Shown here one piece after another: positions 1 to 8,852 of a stretch of DNA of 64,000 nucleotides (the stretch's first letter is position 1; each line of letters starts with the position of its first letter). Below the pieces are notes generated by a model. It worked only from the letters and a program-made list of their open reading frames with translations, was not told the origin of the DNA and did no database searches. The stretch spans positions 62,001 through 126,000 of the forward strand of contig CAKRON010000001.1 in NCBI GenBank assembly GCA_934373455.1, written 5' to 3'. Source of the stretch: an uncultured Marvinbryantia sp. (GTDB taxonomy: Bacteria; Bacillota; Clostridia; Lachnospirales; Lachnospiraceae). The translations under genes and the position numbers were made by a program.

Positions 1-1037
1 CCATCAGCCAGCTGATTTTTTCCATTGACTAGCTTCTGTTCGTTTTCTGCAATCTGCGCTTTTCCGTTTGCAAGCTCCCTTTCTCCGTCCTGAATCTCTT
101 TTTCTCCATCTTCCAGCTCTTTTCTGGCTTTTTCCAGTTCTTCCTTCGCATCATCCAATTGCTTCTGTCCGTCTTCAAGCTCTGCCCACGCATCTGCCAG
201 TTCACTTTCCGCCTCTGATTCGCCTTCTGCCAGTTCCTTTTTTGCATCCTCTAATTTTTCATTTGCTTCATCACAAACGTCCTGATAACGGATCTCGCAT
301 CTCTCTCCGGCAATATCTTCTATTCGTTGATAAACTTCCTCGATTAATGTATCGTAAGCATCTGTATAAGCGGTCAGAATATCTGCTTCTTTTACCTTTA
401 GATATACTTCTGTATACACTTCATAATCAAAATCTTCAGGCAATACATATACTGCACCTGACACTTCCCCTGTTCCAAGCGTTGTATTTCCTCTGTTAAA
501 AGAAATATACAGGGGGCTGCTGCCAGCTCCCACAATCGTAAATTCTTTCGTTTTCAGCTTATAATCATCTTCGTTTTCCCTGTAAAACGAAATGGTATCA
601 CCGATCTGATACCCTGCCTTATTTAGAAATTCAATGTCTACAAAACATTCCCCGGATTTTTCCGGCAGCCGTCCTTCTTTCGCTGTCAGCTGGTTTAATG
701 TTGGTGTCATCGACTCTGCTCTCAGTGCATATTGATCTGTATCTTCACTGCATAATACGTCTGTCATATATCCCGGCTCAGCCAGCGCAATTCCTTCCGT
801 CTGTTCCAGCGCTTCTACATCTTTCTCTGTGATACCTAAGGTACCTATCACCTTCAGATCCATCAAATGATGCTGATCAAAATATGCATCTCCTGAATAT
901 CTCATATCCGGAGCCGCTGACTGAATTCCTGAATAAAATGCCACTCCGAGAGCGACAATCAGGAAAATGGAAATAAAACGATTCAGGCTTTTTCTTACTT
1001 CCATATAAAAATCTTTTCTCAGTGCTTTTTTCTTCAT
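1..1037 (-). CDS. FtsX/MacB-type ABC transporter permease, partial (3' end beyond window)
   Basis: About 345 N-terminal residues are visible; the reading frame stays open to the left edge, so the protein continues outside. It starts MKKKALRKDFYMEVRKS, followed by one hydrophobic segment at about residues 20-37. Next is an extracytoplasmic region of about 210 residues of the MacB periplasmic-core type. From about residue 250 there is a long Glu/Lys/Ala-rich coiled coil with a repeating pattern like ELEDGQKQLDDAKEELEKA. This layout is typical of large Firmicute FtsX-like permeases that work with a LolD/MacB ATPase. The ATPase gene ends only 5 bases upstream, so the two form one transcription unit and probably one exporter. 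The substrate cannot be told from the sequence. Confidence 0.85.
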   Translation of the reverse strand, partial: MKKKALRKDFYMEVRKSLNRFISIFLIVALGVAFYSGIQSAAPDMRYSGDAYFDQHHLMDLKVIGTLGITEKDVEALEQTEGIALAEPGYMTDVLCSEDTDQYALRAESMTPTLNQLTAKEGRLPEKSGECFVDIEFLNKAGYQIGDTISFYRENEDDYKLKTKEFTIVGAGSSPLYISFNRGNTTLGTGEVSGAVYVLPEDFDYEVYTEVYLKVKEADILTAYTDAYDTLIEEVYQRIEDIAGERCEIRYQDVCDEANEKLEDAKKELAEGESEAESELADAWAELEDGQKQLDDAKEELEKARKELEDGEKEIQDGERELANGKAQIAENEQKLVNGKNQLAD

Positions 1038-1042
1038 ATTTC

Positions 1043-1747
1043 CTACCATTCTATATCTGCGACTGACATTGGCGACTCATTCTGACGCATCTGATCTACT
1101 TTACCGTTCTTGATCTTTATCACGCGATCAGCCATCGGCGCAATCGCTGAGTTATGTGTGATGACAATTACAGTCATTCCTTTTTCACGGCACATGTCCT
1201 GAAGCAGTTTTAAAATTGCTTTTCCAGTCTGATAATCCAATGCACCTGTCGGTTCATCACATAATAAAAGCTTTGGGTTCTTCGCCAACGCCCGGGCAAT
1301 CGAAACTCTCTGCTGTTCTCCGCCGGATAACTGTGCCGAAAAATTCTTCATTCGATTTACTAATCCAACCTCTTCTAATACCTGTCTGGCATCCAATGGA
1401 TTCTTACATATCTGCAATGCAAGTTCCACATTTTCCAGTGCTGTCAGATTTGGGATCAAATTATAAAACTGAAATACAAAGCCAATATCATCTCTCCGGT
1501 ATCCTGTCAGCTGCTTCTGATTGTACTTTGCTATATCCCTGCCATCTACCCAGACCTGTCCTGTCGTTGCCGTATCCATTCCCCCCAGAATGTTCAAAAC
1601 AGTGGTTTTGCCTGCACCACTTGGACCGACAATAACTACAAATTCTCCTTTTTCAATATCAAAATTTATACCGTCTACTGCACGGATTTCCACTTCACCC
1701 ATCTGATAAATTTTTGAAACGTTTTTCAGCGAAACAAATTTTTCCAT
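1043..1747 (-). CDS. ABC transporter ATP-binding protein (MacB/LolD type)
   Basis: A 234-residue nucleotide-binding domain with Walker [10 protein letters not shown] (residues 41-49), signature LSGGEQQR, and Walker [13 protein letters not shown] followed by an H-loop (VITHN). The DEPTGALD form and the length are typical of the LolD/MacB/FtsE ATPases that energise FtsX-like permeases. The partial permease lies immediately downstream, which supports the pairing. AAGG lies only one base from the ATG, so initiation may be weak or leaderless-like. A TATGAT -10-like hexamer sits upstream at 1790-1795 on this strand, without a convincing -35. The substrate is unknown; related systems export peptides or antimicrobials or act in lipoprotein release. 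Confidence 0.9.
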   Translation of the reverse strand: MEKFVSLKNVSKIYQMGEVEIRAVDGINFDIEKGEFVVIVGPSGAGKTTVLNILGGMDTATTGQVWVDGRDIAKYNQKQLTGYRRDDIGFVFQFYNLIPNLTALENVELALQICKNPLDARQVLEEVGLVNRMKNFSAQLSGGEQQRVSIARALAKNPKLLLCDEPTGALDYQTGKAILKLLQDMCREKGMTVIVITHNSAIAPMADRVIKIKNGKVDQMRQNESPMSVADIEW

Positions 1748-1830
1748 ACCTTATTTTTGCCCTTCCATAATCATTCAAGACTTATGTTTATCATAACATA
1801 TTTCCATATAAATTTCTGTAAATACTTTTA

Positions 1831-1859
1831 TTGCAATTCATGACAGATTACAGTATATT
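1831..1859 (+). promoter_or_regulatory. Sigma-A-type promoter for the shikimate-kinase-like gene
   Basis: TTGCAA (1831-1836) and TATATT (1854-1859) are separated by 17 bases. The -10 lies about 40 bases before the ATG, and an AGGAAGG ribosome site lies between. Spacing and hexamers fit the housekeeping sigma factor; not tested. Confidence 0.55.
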
Positions 1860-1900
1860 AAATTATTGAATACATTACCACATGCAGGAAGGTTTTATCT

Positions 1901-2413
1901 ATGAACAAAAATAATATTATTTTAATCGGTATGCCTGGTGCCGGAAAAAGTACCATTGGCGTTGTGCTCGCAAAAGTGCTTGGATACCAGTTTCTGGATA
2001 CAGATCTGATTATACAGAAAGAAGAAGGAAAGCTTCTGTGGCAGATTATTGAAGAAAAGGGTGTAGAAGAATTTATCAATATTGAAGACAGAATTAACAG
2101 TAAGATCGACGTTTCCCAATGCGTTATTGCTCCTGGTGGAAGTGCTGTCTTTGGTGAAAATGCTATGAAACATTTTCAGGAAATCGGAACTGTAGTTTAT
2201 TTGGATGTGGACTACCAGATTCTAAAGAAGCGTGTGGGCAATTTTGAACGCCGTGGCGTAGTTTTAAGACACGGTAATTCTTTCCGTGATATTTATGAAG
2301 AGCGTCTGCCTTATTATCATAAATATGCGCATATAACAGTATCTGAAACCAATCTGAATATTTCACAGACTGTTTCTGCAATTGTGGATGCGCTTGGAAT
2401 GACACAATCCTGA
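1901..2413 (+). CDS. Shikimate-kinase-like P-loop kinase, substrate uncertain
   Basis: 170 residues, the usual length of AroK. Visible motifs are Walker A GMPGAGKST (residues 10-18), the Asp pair DTD (33-35) that in shikimate kinase binds Mg and substrate, and a lid with paired arginines followed by an LPYYHKYA segment. Two hallmarks are changed. The Arg that holds the shikimate carboxylate in the FR motif is Ile59 here (EEFINIED), and the GGG substrate loop reads GGS. The fold and ATP chemistry are therefore supported, but activity on shikimate is doubtful. No aromatic-pathway gene is nearby; the gene stands alone with its own promoter and terminator. Start chosen from AGGAAGG placed about 10 bases upstream. 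Confidence 0.75.
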   Translation: MNKNNIILIGMPGAGKSTIGVVLAKVLGYQFLDTDLIIQKEEGKLLWQIIEEKGVEEFINIEDRINSKIDVSQCVIAPGGSAVFGENAMKHFQEIGTVVYLDVDYQILKKRVGNFERRGVVLRHGNSFRDIYEERLPYYHKYAHITVSETNLNISQTVSAIVDALGMTQS

Positions 2414-2427
2414 ATCACAGCTTTTTT

Positions 2428-2487
2428 AAAAAAGGAGCATCACTCCATAACTGATCAATCAGTCATTTTGTGACACTCCTTTTTCTT
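2428..2487. terminator. Bidirectional rho-independent terminator
   Basis: An A-rich arm ending AAAGGAGCATCAC pairs, with two mismatches, with GTGACACTCCTTTTT about 30 bases on. A second small palindrome (ACTGATCAATCAGT) is in the loop. U-tracts are present on both strands. It separates the kinase-like gene from the leftward Rpn remnant. Confidence 0.65.
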
Positions 2488-2491
2488 TTGA

Positions 2492-2821
2492 TTATTCCTT
2501 ACTGTTTTGCATCTCACATAATAGACTCTTCCGATATGCCGGATCTTCTGTACATCTTCTCAAATCATCCAGGCGTCCCTCATCCATAAGCTTCCGAGTT
2601 AACGATGCCATATTATCGGCTCCTATCTCTTTTCCACGGGCTTCTCCTAATTCTTCGCCTTGCTTTATCAGCCTGTCTGATTCCAGCTCCAGTATCTGTC
2701 CACCCATTGCTTCACCTAATCCTTTCCTGATTGTTTTTGATCCTGCGAAACTATGATCCATTATCCGGTTCATCAGCTCCCTGATATCACGAAATTCTTT
2801 CTCTAAGCCCCGCTCGAGAAG
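2492..2821 (-). pseudogene. Truncated tandem duplicate of the Rpn nuclease 3' end
   Basis: The coding sequence reproduces only the last 110 or so codons of the neighbouring Rpn gene (shared motifs MDHSFAGSKTIRKGLGEAMG, ARGKEIGADN and LCEMQNSKE). It has few substitutions and lacks two of the KEIG repeat units. The nuclease core is absent. At its 5' side (about 2822-2840) the similarity ends abruptly and is followed by an ACAAAAGATAAC string that also occurs upstream of the intact gene near 3886-3897. This suggests an old tandem copy with a large internal deletion. An internal ATG at 2773 would allow a 93-residue peptide, but there is no good ribosome site, so I regard it as a decaying remnant. 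Confidence 0.8.
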
Positions 2822-2847
2822 CGTTGAATGTTATCTTTTGTTTTCTT

Positions 2848-3801
2848 TTAACTCTCTTTACTGTTCTGCATCTCACACAACAGACTCTTTCGATATGCCG
2901 GATCTTCTGTACATCTTCTTAAGTCATCTAGGCGTCCTTCATCCATAAGCTTCCGGGTTAACGATGCCATATTATCGGCACCAATTTCTTTTCCAATCTC
3001 TTTTCCGATTTCTTTTCCACGGGCTTCTCCTAATTCTTCGCCTTGCTTTATCAGCCTGTCTGATTCCAGCTCCAGTATCTGTCCACCCATTGCTTCACCT
3101 AATCCTTTCCTGATTGTTTTTGATCCTGCGAAACTATGATCCATTATCCGCTTCATCAGTTCTCTGATATCACGGAATTCTTTCTCTAAGCCCCGCTCGA
3201 GAAGTTTTTCTTCCAGATATTTTTCAATTGTTTTATACTCCTGAAACAGCTTGTTTCTCAGCATCTCATCGTCTTCCAGCTGTTGTCCTTTCCTTTCATA
3301 TCGCAAAATATAGAAAGGTAATAACATCAGCAAATTTTTCTCCAGAATTTCTTCTATGGAATACCACTCCATTCGGATTACCGGCACTTTATATCGAACC
3401 ACCTGATTATCCGGAAATACCAGTTCCATTCCTATATCTCTTCTTTGATCGTCGCCCCGCAGGTACAGAATACAGGAATGTGGGAAATTCATCCGGTATA
3501 TACCGCAAATTTTCTCTGCATGTTCCAGACTGATTGCAAAGTCATACTCTATCATACGCAGAATCATCGTGCTATCTTCTGTGCTCTGGCATTCCATATG
3601 ATACCGTTTCTCACCTATTACTATGTAGAAATCCGTTATCTTTTTTCCACTTTTCGTCAGATGCTCATTACGCCCTTGTATTATTTTCACATCCGGTGGA
3701 TAGTTTGTTCCAAATACCTCATTAATCAATGGTATTGTCAACTCTGGCATTTTCTCTGTTTCTGTCCGAAAAACATCATCGAATATTGTGTTCTCTGCCA
3801 T
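2848..3801 (-). CDS. Rpn family PD-(D/E)XK nuclease / putative transposase
   Basis: 317 residues starting MAENTIFDDVFRTETEK, typical of Rpn (YhgA-like) recombination-promoting nucleases, which are abundant in Lachnospiraceae. The PD-(D/E)XK core is visible: Asp in KITDFYIVIG and the Glu-x-Gln of YHMECQSTED. A charged helical C-terminal third carries a short tandem GKEI repeat (12-bp units), then the ASLTRKLMDEGRLDDLRRC motif seen at the end of many members. Family knowledge: these proteins cut DNA and promote RecA-independent recombination; transposition by them is unproven. An AGGAGG site five to six bases upstream supports the start. No terminal inverted repeats were seen. Confidence 0.88.
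   Translation of the reverse strand: MAENTIFDDVFRTETEKMPELTIPLINEVFGTNYPPDVKIIQGRNEHLTKSGKKITDFYIVIGEKRYHMECQSTEDSTMILRMIEYDFAISLEHAEKICGIYRMNFPHSCILYLRGDDQRRDIGMELVFPDNQVVRYKVPVIRMEWYSIEEILEKNLLMLLPFYILRYERKGQQLEDDEMLRNKLFQEYKTIEKYLEEKLLERGLEKEFRDIRELMKRIMDHSFAGSKTIRKGLGEAMGGQILELESDRLIKQGEELGEARGKEIGKEIGKEIGADNMASLTRKLMDEGRLDDLRRCTEDPAYRKSLLCEMQNSKES
2983..3018. repeat. 12-bp tandem repeat (x3) within the Rpn gene
   Basis: Three copies of a 12-base unit of the form RATYTCTTTTCC encode GKEI-type repeats. The truncated duplicate downstream has one unit, so copy number differs between two nearby sequences and the tract looks slippage-prone. Confidence 0.75.
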
Positions 3802-3972
3802 GAGATCCTCCTTTTTTCTTTATTTGGCTATCTCATGTACTTTTCTTTTTTTGTTTATCGGATGTATGTTAATTCTGTTGTTTAGAACGTTATCTTTTGT
3901 AAAGGTTATAAAATACGACATGTCCTCCTTTAAATTTATCTTAACACAGTCTCATTTTGAAATCTATGCATT

Positions 3973-5127
3973 TCAAAAAAGATCTTGTTTTCCGATATCC
4001 ATACCGGTTTTGATAAAACGGAACAAACGAAGAGCCGCTGCGTAATAAAGTTCTTCGGCATGATCCATTGCTTCCTCTAATGGCATTACACCATTAACCG
4101 TTGTCATAATAGAACAAATACCATGATCATAGATTTTCTCTGCACCTGGTCCCATAGAACCTACCAATGCTGCCGCAGGCACGCCCTTTTTCTTACAGTG
4201 ATCTCCTACACCCTGCACCACCTTTCCAAAACAAGACTGCCAATCTGTGCGTCCTTCCCCAGTCACAACCAGGGAAACATCTTCCAGTTTCCGGTCGAAA
4301 TCAATCAACTCCAGAACTGTCTCTATCCCGGATTTCAATTCTCCATGCAAAAATACCAATAATGCGGCACCTAATCCACCTGCCGCTCCCGCACCCGGAA
4401 TCTGATCCAGATCTATACCAAACTGTCGTTTTATTACGTCACGATAATTCTGCATACCAGCTTCTAATCGTTCCTGCATGCTCTCATCCGCACCTTTTTG
4501 TTTGCCAAATGTCCAGGTTGCTCCGTCCTTTCCACACAATGGATTTGTCACATCGCACATAACAGTTATTTTAGACTGCAAAATACGCGGGTCCAGACCT
4601 GATATATCAATTTCTGCTACATGAATCAGATCTTTACCACATCCCTGCAGTTCTTTACCGCTTTTATCCAAAAACTTTACTCCCAAGGCACGCATACAGC
4701 CCATCCCTCCGTCATTGGTAGCAGAACCACCAATCGCAATAGAGATATCACGATATCCGTCATCCAATACATGTCGTATCAATTTCCCTGTTCCAAACGT
4801 AGTCGTTTTTTCCGGATTTCTTTCTTTTTCCGGTACCAAAGGCAGACCTGATGCGCAGGCCATCTCCAATACAGCACGTTTCTCATCCAACTGACCATAA
4901 AATGCATGTGCTTGCTCTCCAAGAGGTCCCTGTACATCTGCTTCCTGTATTCTTCCATTTACCGCCTGAACAACCGCCTGAGCCGTTCCTTCTCCACCAT
5001 CTGCCACCGGCATTCCGCCGCAGCTGCAATTTGGAAATATTTCCTCAGCTGCTTTGGTCAGCAGCTCAATCGTCTGCTCACTGCTAAGTGATCCTTTAAA
5101 AGAATCCGACACAAATAATAATTTCAT
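3973..5127 (-). CDS. garK: Glycerate 2-kinase (class I, GarK/GlxK type)
   Basis: 384 residues, full length for the family. It starts MKLLFVSDSFKGSLSSEQ, the usual N-terminus of class I glycerate kinases, and has the conserved GGSATNDGGMGC and VTGEGRTDWQS blocks. Family members phosphorylate D-glycerate with ATP to 2-phosphoglycerate in the cytoplasm. It is the last gene of the catabolic operon, 18 bases after the isomerase gene, with a clear AGGAG site. Together with the upstream D-2-hydroxyacid dehydrogenase it provides the lower branch hydroxypyruvate or tartronate semialdehyde to glycerate to 2-phosphoglycerate. The enzyme class is secure; the exact in-vivo glycerate source is inferred. 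Confidence 0.93.
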   Translation of the reverse strand: MKLLFVSDSFKGSLSSEQTIELLTKAAEEIFPNCSCGGMPVADGGEGTAQAVVQAVNGRIQEADVQGPLGEQAHAFYGQLDEKRAVLEMACASGLPLVPEKERNPEKTTTFGTGKLIRHVLDDGYRDISIAIGGSATNDGGMGCMRALGVKFLDKSGKELQGCGKDLIHVAEIDISGLDPRILQSKITVMCDVTNPLCGKDGATWTFGKQKGADESMQERLEAGMQNYRDVIKRQFGIDLDQIPGAGAAGGLGAALLVFLHGELKSGIETVLELIDFDRKLEDVSLVVTGEGRTDWQSCFGKVVQGVGDHCKKKGVPAAALVGSMGPGAEKIYDHGICSIMTTVNGVMPLEEAMDHAEELYYAAALRLFRFIKTGMDIGKQDLF

Positions 5128-5145
5128 TCTCTCTACGTCTCCTGT

Positions 5146-6495
5146 TTACAAGATTTTTCTTAATCGTTCCGTTTCTTTTTCATATCCTGGCTTTCCAAGA
5201 AGCGCAAACATGTTAGATTTATAACTTTCCACACCCGGCTGATTAAAAGGGTTTACTCCCAGTATATAACCACTGACACCTACCGCAAATTCGAAGAAAT
5301 AAAACAGCTGACCAAGATAATACTCGTTCTGCTCCGGTATTCTGATCATTGATACAGGAACTCCACCTTCTATATGAGCCAGCATCGTTCCCTTCATTGC
5401 ATTCTGATTCACAAACTCAACCGTCTTTTCTGCAAGATAATTCAAGCCGTCCAGATCTTCCGATTCTTCTTTAATCACAATCGTATCTCTTGAATGTTCC
5501 ACATTCAGCACCGTCTCTATGATCACTCTGGATCCGTCCTGAATATACTGTCCTAACGAATGAAGATCTGTTGTCAGATCTACTGCATGCGGCATTAATC
5601 CCCTCTGATATTTGCCCTCACTCTCACCATAAAGCTGCTTCCACCATTCAGAAAAATAATGCACACTCGGTTCATAGTTTGCCATGATTTCCACATATTT
5701 TCCTTTTCTATGAAGAATATTTCTCTCCGCAGCATATTTCATAGCATCATTTTCCTCATACGGGGTATTGAGCACCTGCTCACGCATTGCTGCTGCACCT
5801 TCCATCAGCAAATCAAGATTCACCCCACTCACTGCAATTGGCAGCAATCCGACCGGTGTCAGAACTGAAAATCTTCCTCCCACATCATCCGGAATCACAA
5901 ATGTCTGATACCCTGCCTTATCCGCTAACGTTCGCAGCGCTCCTCTCTCACGATCTGTCGTTGCATAAATTCTTTCGGCCGCTCCCTTTTTTCCATACTT
6001 CGTCTCCAGAACTTCTTTAAAAATACGAAATGCTATTGCCGGCTCTGTCGTTGTTCCGGATTTTGATATCACATTAATGGAGAAATCTCGATCGGCTAAT
6101 ACATCCAGAATACTTTTTATATAAGAAGTACTCATGTTATTTCCGACAAAATAGATTTCCGGTGCTTTTCTGGTTTCTTTATCTATTTTATTATACATTC
6201 CATGACATAAGAATTCAATTGCCGCCCTTGCTCCAAGATAAGAACCGCCAATTCCAATTACAATCAATACCTCTGAATCATTTCTGATTTTTTCTGCCGC
6301 TTTTTTTATTCTGTCGAATTCTTCTTTATCATACGCAATCGGCAAATCAACCCATCCCAGAAAATCATTTCCTTCTCCACTTTTTGTTACTAATGTTTTT
6401 CTCGCTTCTTCGGCAATACGTTTCATAGAATTTACTTCTTCGCTACTCACAAATCTTCCAATTTGTGAATTATCATAACTAACTTTTTTCAACAT
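5146..6495 (-). CDS. pgi: Glucose-6-phosphate isomerase
   Basis: 449 residues, the usual length for Firmicute Pgi. Motifs include [31 protein letters not shown] (sugar-phosphate SIS signature), the catalytic Glu region, and the [13 protein letters not shown] signature near the C-terminus. It interconverts glucose-6-phosphate and fructose-6-phosphate. The ATG has an AAGGAG site. A perfect 14-bp hairpin with U-tract lies between the upstream dehydrogenase gene and this one, leaving about 25 bases before the ATG. Expression must therefore come by readthrough or from a promoter hidden inside the hairpin region. It may be the housekeeping enzyme or may recycle fructose-6-phosphate made by the operon's pathway. 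Confidence 0.96.
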   Translation of the reverse strand: MLKKVSYDNSQIGRFVSSEEVNSMKRIAEEARKTLVTKSGEGNDFLGWVDLPIAYDKEEFDRIKKAAEKIRNDSEVLIVIGIGGSYLGARAAIEFLCHGMYNKIDKETRKAPEIYFVGNNMSTSYIKSILDVLADRDFSINVISKSGTTTEPAIAFRIFKEVLETKYGKKGAAERIYATTDRERGALRTLADKAGYQTFVIPDDVGGRFSVLTPVGLLPIAVSGVNLDLLMEGAAAMREQVLNTPYEENDAMKYAAERNILHRKGKYVEIMANYEPSVHYFSEWWKQLYGESEGKYQRGLMPHAVDLTTDLHSLGQYIQDGSRVIIETVLNVEHSRDTIVIKEESEDLDGLNYLAEKTVEFVNQNAMKGTMLAHIEGGVPVSMIRIPEQNEYYLGQLFYFFEFAVGVSGYILGVNPFNQPGVESYKSNMFALLGKPGYEKETERLRKIL

Positions 6496-6518
6496 TTTTT
6501 CTCCTTTCTGCAGATACC

Positions 6519-6549
6519 AAAAGAAATCCGGACAATCCGGATTTCTTTT
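6519..6549. terminator. Perfect hairpin terminator/attenuator between dehydrogenase and pgi
   Basis: AAAAGAAATCCGGA (6519-6532) is the exact reverse complement of TCCGGATTTCTTTT (6536-6549), with a three-base loop. The outer A/T pairs give a U-tract in both directions. It lies inside an otherwise co-directional operon. Confidence 0.75.
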
Positions 6550-6559
6550 GCAGTTTTAT

Positions 6560-7525
6560 TTACTTATTCACTACATTTTCAGGTTTATTTTCCTGATACG
6601 ACTTAATATTATCTGCCGTAGTCTGCATGATTCTTTCCCGCGCTTCTTTTGTTGCCCATGAAATGTGCGGTGTAATAATACAGTTTTTAGCCTTAAGAAG
6701 TACATTATCCTCACGAATCGGCTCTGTAGATACTACATCCACGGCTGCTGCTGCTATTTTACCACTGTTTAACGCTTCAGCCAGATCATCCTCCACTACC
6801 AGCGGTCCACGGCTGTTATTAATAAGAATCACTCCATCTTTCATCTTAGCAATATTTTCTTTATTAATAATTCCCTGCGTAGATGGGAACAATGGACAAT
6901 GGAGGAAAATAAAGTCTGATTTTGCCAGCAGTTCATCCAGTTCTACATACTGAGCAACTTCTTTTCCCGCCTCGCTCTGAAATGCATCATATGCGATCAC
7001 ATTCACATTCATTGCTCTTAAAATTTTTGCTGTATTCACACCAATTCGTCCCAGACCAATAATTCCTGCTGTTTTTCCAGATACTTCAATCATCGGATAA
7101 TGCCAGTAGCACCAGTCCTGATTGGATGCCCATTCTCCATTATGTACAGAATCACTGTGATGACCTATATGAGAACATACTTCCATAAGAAGTGAAACTG
7201 CAAACTGTGATACATTATCTGTTCCGTATACCGGAACATTCATAACAACGATTCCTTTTTCTTTTGCGTATTCATAATCTACTACGTTATACCCGGTTGC
7301 AAGAACTGCTATTGCACGCAAATTTGGGCATTTATCTATTGTCTGCTTTGATATAGGCGTTTTATTGATAACGATTACCTCTGCATCGCCGATACGTTCA
7401 GCGATTAAATCAGATTCTTCATATGCGGTACGATCATATACAGTCACTTCTCCAAGCGCTTCAATTGGTCCCCAGCTGATATCACCTGGATTTTCTGTAT
7501 ATCCGTCTAAAACTATAATCTTCAT
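6560..7525 (-). CDS. D-2-hydroxyacid dehydrogenase (glycerate dehydrogenase/hydroxypyruvate reductase-like)
   Basis: 321 residues. The Rossmann motif is GLGRIGVNTAKILRAMNV, with an acidic residue (AYDAF) favouring NAD. The catalytic trio of the family is present: Arg in NNSRGPLV, Glu in STEPIREDN, and His in ITPHISWATKEAR. It most resembles glycerate dehydrogenase/hydroxypyruvate reductase (HprA) rather than lactate or phosphoglycerate dehydrogenases. It has an AGGAGG site and starts 32 bases after the TRAP large permease gene. With the glycerate kinase further downstream it probably reduces a C3 oxo-acid to D-glycerate. The exact substrate is an inference from context. Confidence 0.9.
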   Translation of the reverse strand: MKIIVLDGYTENPGDISWGPIEALGEVTVYDRTAYEESDLIAERIGDAEVIVINKTPISKQTIDKCPNLRAIAVLATGYNVVDYEYAKEKGIVVMNVPVYGTDNVSQFAVSLLMEVCSHIGHHSDSVHNGEWASNQDWCYWHYPMIEVSGKTAGIIGLGRIGVNTAKILRAMNVNVIAYDAFQSEAGKEVAQYVELDELLAKSDFIFLHCPLFPSTQGIINKENIAKMKDGVILINNSRGPLVVEDDLAEALNSGKIAAAAVDVVSTEPIREDNVLLKAKNCIITPHISWATKEARERIMQTTADNIKSYQENKPENVVNK

Positions 7526-7557
7526 TTCAACCTCCTGTATTGAACTCTATTTCATCC

Positions 7558-8847
7558 TTACGCTGTTCCAAAAATTAATGCAACCGGAGTTGTAATAATC
7601 TGTGGGAAAATAATGAAAATACAAAGCGCTATAGCAATCAATACAATCCATGGTATAGACGCCTTAATAATCTTCTCAAGCGGCAGATCCGTTACATTCT
7701 GCGCTGCGTACAAACATACACCAACCGGTGGAGTAATTAATCCAAAAGAAAGTGTGATAACAAGGAATACAACAAAGAATAATGGGGATACTCCAACTGC
7801 CTGCACTGCCGGAAGAAGGATTGGAACAAGAATAAATATTGCTGCTGTTGCATCCATGAACATTCCAACACAAATCAGGAATGCATATAAAACAAACATA
7901 ATGACAATTCTGCTGTCAGATACATTGGCAATCATATTTGCAACTGCACTAGGAAGTCCATCTAACTCAAACAAGAGGGAAGCCGGTTTTGCTGCAATTG
8001 CCACAAACAGGATCGTTCCTGTAGATCTTGCATTTTTGCTGATAATTCTTGGAATATCAGACCATTTCAAATCTTTATAAACATAGATAGATACTAAAAT
8101 AGTGTATACAACACCAATTACTGCGCCTTCAGTTGGTGTGTAGAATCCTGTGTATACACCACCGAGAAGGATAACCGGTGTGAGCAGCGCTGGGATTGCT
8201 TTTACAAAAGCTTTTCCAAGGCGAGCGCTCTGAAATGGTACCTTGTCACCAATATTATGTTTCTTACAGTAGATATAATTGTATACCATGAAAATCAGAC
8301 CGATCAGTATTCCAGGAATCATACCTGCCGCGAGTGCCTGTCCTATTGACACATTTGCTGTAGCAGCTGCGTTGATCATCAGAATACTTGGAGGAATTAC
8401 TGATGCCAGCATAGATCCGGAAAGGTTAATGGCAGTCGCATAATCCTTTGGATATCCTTTTTTCTCCAATGCGTTGATACTCATCTTACCGATGGAAGCA
8501 ATCGCAGCAACAGAAGATCCGGACATACCAGCAAAAAGCATATTTACCACTACAGAGACGTGTCCTAATCCACCAAAAATCCATCCTACCAAAGCTTCTG
8601 CCAGATCGTAAATACGCTCTGCCACACCACCTTCATCCATGAGCGATCCGCAAAGAATGAACAATGGAACTGCTACCATGATAAATGAATTCATCGATGT
8701 AAACATTGACTGTGCCGCCATATTTAATGGCAGAGATGACATGGTTGCAATGCAGACAACTGCCGCTGCACCAAGTGATACTGCAATTGGTACTCCTAAA
8801 AACATCAGCACCAGAAAGACTATCATTAAAATAATACTCATCTGCAT
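7558..8847 (-). CDS. dctM: TRAP transporter large permease (DctM family)
   Basis: 429 residues, almost entirely hydrophobic with about 12 membrane segments, matching DctM/SiaM large subunits. It carries the usual FMDATAAIFILVPILLPA and LITPPVGVCLY regions. TRAP transporters use a sodium or proton gradient, and mostly import carboxylate-bearing solutes. The gene follows dctQ by 5 bases, with its AGGAGG site inside the end of dctQ, so translation is probably coupled. A sugar acid fits the enzymes encoded around it. Confidence 0.95.
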   Translation of the reverse strand: MQMSIILMIVFLVLMFLGVPIAVSLGAAAVVCIATMSSLPLNMAAQSMFTSMNSFIMVAVPLFILCGSLMDEGGVAERIYDLAEALVGWIFGGLGHVSVVVNMLFAGMSGSSVAAIASIGKMSINALEKKGYPKDYATAINLSGSMLASVIPPSILMINAAATANVSIGQALAAGMIPGILIGLIFMVYNYIYCKKHNIGDKVPFQSARLGKAFVKAIPALLTPVILLGGVYTGFYTPTEGAVIGVVYTILVSIYVYKDLKWSDIPRIISKNARSTGTILFVAIAAKPASLLFELDGLPSAVANMIANVSDSRIVIMFVLYAFLICVGMFMDATAAIFILVPILLPAVQAVGVSPLFFVVFLVITLSFGLITPPVGVCLYAAQNVTDLPLEKIIKASIPWIVLIAIALCIFIIFPQIITTPVALIFGTA

Positions 8848-8852
8848 AGCAA

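Noticed and set aside
68-499. Leu- and Pro-rich plus-strand frame at the left edge.
   Set aside because: Antisense of the coiled-coil part of the FtsX permease.
3820-3921. A 33-codon reading frame upstream of the Rpn gene, preceded by AAAGGAGG.
   Set aside because: The ribosome site is only two bases from the ATG, and no family or leader-peptide feature is visible. A chance frame is as likely.
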